Position numbers and translations under genes: made by a program
Notes under the pieces: model-generated
What the model saw: the letters and a program-made list of their open reading frames with translations, nothing else
What the model was told of the DNA's origin: nothing
The model's database searches: none
Assembly: GCA_017996675.1 (NCBI GenBank)
Contig: JAGOGN010000093.1
Coordinates: 1-6,155 of the forward strand
Direction: 5' to 3'
Origin: Lachnospiraceae bacterium
GTDB lineage: Bacteria > Bacillota_A > Clostridia > Lachnospirales > Lachnospiraceae
DNA: 6,155 nt
Shown here: positions 5,202 to 6,155 of the stretch, piece by piece
Layout: each line of letters begins with the position of its first letter
Position numbering within the stretch: position 1 is the first letter of the stretch

Positions 5202-6155
5202 ATGAAGAAGAGAATTTTAGTGTTTTTACTGGCCCTCGCCACTGCTGTCACTGGCACGACAAGTGTGTATGCGGATACAAAATCAGATGCTCAGAAACAG
5301 GCAAATACCGCCAAAGAAAATCTGAATGCAGTGAATAAACAGTTAAACGAAATTGAAAACCAGCAGAAAGCTTTGAAGAATGAAATGGCAGGGATGAATC
5401 AGCAATTGGTGGCAATCCTGGTGGCAAAGAAATCTTTGGAGAATGACATAGCAGATGTTCAGGTACAGATTCAACAGGCACAGGCGGATTTGGAAGCTGC
5501 GAGAATTAAAGAAGCGAAGCAATATGCTGATATGAAGCTTCGAATTCAATATATGTATGAGAATGGTGATTCTAGTTTTATTTCTGAAATACTAGAAGCA
5601 AAGACCATTGCAGAAGTAATCAATCGTGCTGAATATTATAATCAGGTATACTCAGCAGATCGTAAAATGTTAGTCAGCTATCAGGAAACAAAGTTGCAGG
5701 CGCAGGAATTAGAAGCGGGGTTGCAGCAACAGTTAGCTGGAATGGAAGAAATGAAAACCGTGCAGGTTGCACAACAGGAACAGTATGAAGCAATCATTGC
5801 GAAATTAGATACGAAGCTTGGTGATGCAAATAGTCAATTGTCTCAGGCACAGGCGATGGCGAACAAATATCAGAAGACCGTTGATCAGCAGAATGCAATC
5901 ATAAAGAATGAAATAGCAAAGGAAGCTGCCAGAAAGAAAGCGGAAGAAGAAGCTAGAAAGAAAGCAGAAGAAGAAGCAAAGAATAATCAGGGTGGAAGTA
6001 AAGATGAAACGGTTACTGCATCAGCCAGCGAGCTGATCGCATATGCAAAGACATTTTTAGGCATACCTTATGTTTGGGGTGGAAAAGACCCTTCAGGATT
6101 TGATTGTAGTGGATTTACTTCATATGTCTATAGGCATTTTGGAATATATGTTCCA
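5202..6155 (+). CDS. secreted coiled-coil NlpC/P60 peptidoglycan hydrolase (PcsB-like N-terminus), 3'-partial
   Basis: The product is probably an exported peptidoglycan endopeptidase acting in the wall during growth or division. All 318 visible codons are open to the right edge with no stop. Residues 1-24 form a signal peptide: MKKR, a hydrophobic core, then VYA before D25 as a likely signal peptidase I site. Residues about 27-115 and 150-250 are Gln/Glu/Lys/Ala-rich coiled coil. Between them lies the PcsB-type hinge LRIQYMYENGDSSFISEILEA (113-133) followed by INRAEYYNQV (140-149). A charged ARKKAEEE repeat (243-258) and a Gly/Ser/Asn-rich linker lead to the NlpC/P60 domain from about 276: YAKTFLGIPYVWGGKDPSGF, then D301-C302-S303-G304 with C302 the expected nucleophile. 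The catalytic His and third polar residue lie beyond the window. In PcsB-like proteins the coiled coil restrains the hydrolase and can be coupled to FtsEX; pairing with FtsEX here is inference. The bond cut cannot be told from this fragment. Confidence 0.93.
   Translation, partial: MKKRILVFLLALATAVTGTTSVYADTKSDAQKQANTAKENLNAVNKQLNEIENQQKALKNEMAGMNQQLVAILVAKKSLENDIADVQVQIQQAQADLEAARIKEAKQYADMKLRIQYMYENGDSSFISEILEAKTIAEVINRAEYYNQVYSADRKMLVSYQETKLQAQELEAGLQQQLAGMEEMKTVQVAQQEQYEAIIAKLDTKLGDANSQLSQAQAMANKYQKTVDQQNAIIKNEIAKEAARKKAEEEARKKAEEEAKNNQGGSKDETVTASASELIAYAKTFLGIPYVWGGKDPSGFDCSGFTSYVYRHFGIYVP
5928..5975 (+). repeat. 24-base tandem repeat coding ARKKAEEE twice
   Basis: Two adjacent 24-base units (5928-5951 and 5952-5975) differ at two third-codon positions only and encode ARKKAEEE at residues 243-250 and 251-258 of the hydrolase. 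This lies at the end of the coiled coil and just before the flexible linker. Such a tandem unit could vary in copy number between strains and lengthen or shorten the arm that holds the catalytic domain. Confidence 0.75.

Noticed and set aside
5248..5549. Two overlapping minus-strand ORFs inside the hydrolase gene
   Set aside because: They are shadows of the coiled-coil coding sequence; the plus frame is open over 318 codons with a signal peptide and an NlpC/P60 motif.
1..6155. Search for CRISPR arrays, insertion sequences, attachment sites, tRNA/rRNA genes, riboswitches or defence genes
   Set aside because: No spaced repeats, transposase motifs, RNA gene signatures or long structured leaders were seen; intergenic gaps are short and explained by promoters and terminators.

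Overview
The window reads as ordinary chromosomal housekeeping DNA from a low-to-moderate-GC Gram-positive bacterium of the Firmicutes, most likely a Clostridia member such as Lachnospiraceae. The grounds are a Veg-family protein, adjacent ddl and murF, a PcsB-like coiled-coil NlpC/P60 hydrolase, AGGAGG-type ribosome binding sites, and AT-rich sigma-A-type promoters with TGn extensions. The family-level placement is inference; the sequence alone does not prove it.

Layout: (1) Bases 2-1330 hold a MATE-family exporter whose N-terminus lies outside the window. (2) After a 72-base gap with a possible weak promoter come ddl (1403-2449) and murF (2452-3846), two bases apart and clearly an operon. 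(3) A strong hairpin at 3871-3929 ends murF and also serves the convergent plsC-type acyltransferase (3927-4649, minus strand). (4) Bases 4650-4786 are a compact divergent promoter region. A minus-strand -10/-35 drives the acyltransferase, and a near-consensus extended -10 promoter drives veg (4787-5026), with repeated TTGTGG sequences between and over them. (5) A strong terminator (5062-5117) closes veg. (6) A fresh promoter (5137-5165) drives a secreted coiled-coil NlpC/P60 peptidoglycan hydrolase starting at 5202, which runs off the right edge just after its catalytic Cys motif.

Most of the genes serve the cell envelope. Ddl joins two D-Ala, MurF adds the dipeptide to UDP-MurNAc-tripeptide, the NlpC/P60 protein probably cleaves peptidoglycan outside the membrane, and the acyltransferase makes phosphatidic acid for membrane lipids. 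Veg is a small conserved protein. The MATE exporter may be co-transcribed with ddl-murF, because no terminator separates them.

I found no mobile element, CRISPR array, tRNA, rRNA or phage gene, and nothing that amounts to a new biological system. The observations most worth checking are regulatory: the repeats over the divergent plsC/veg promoters, and a near-match to a WalR-type site before the hydrolase gene.
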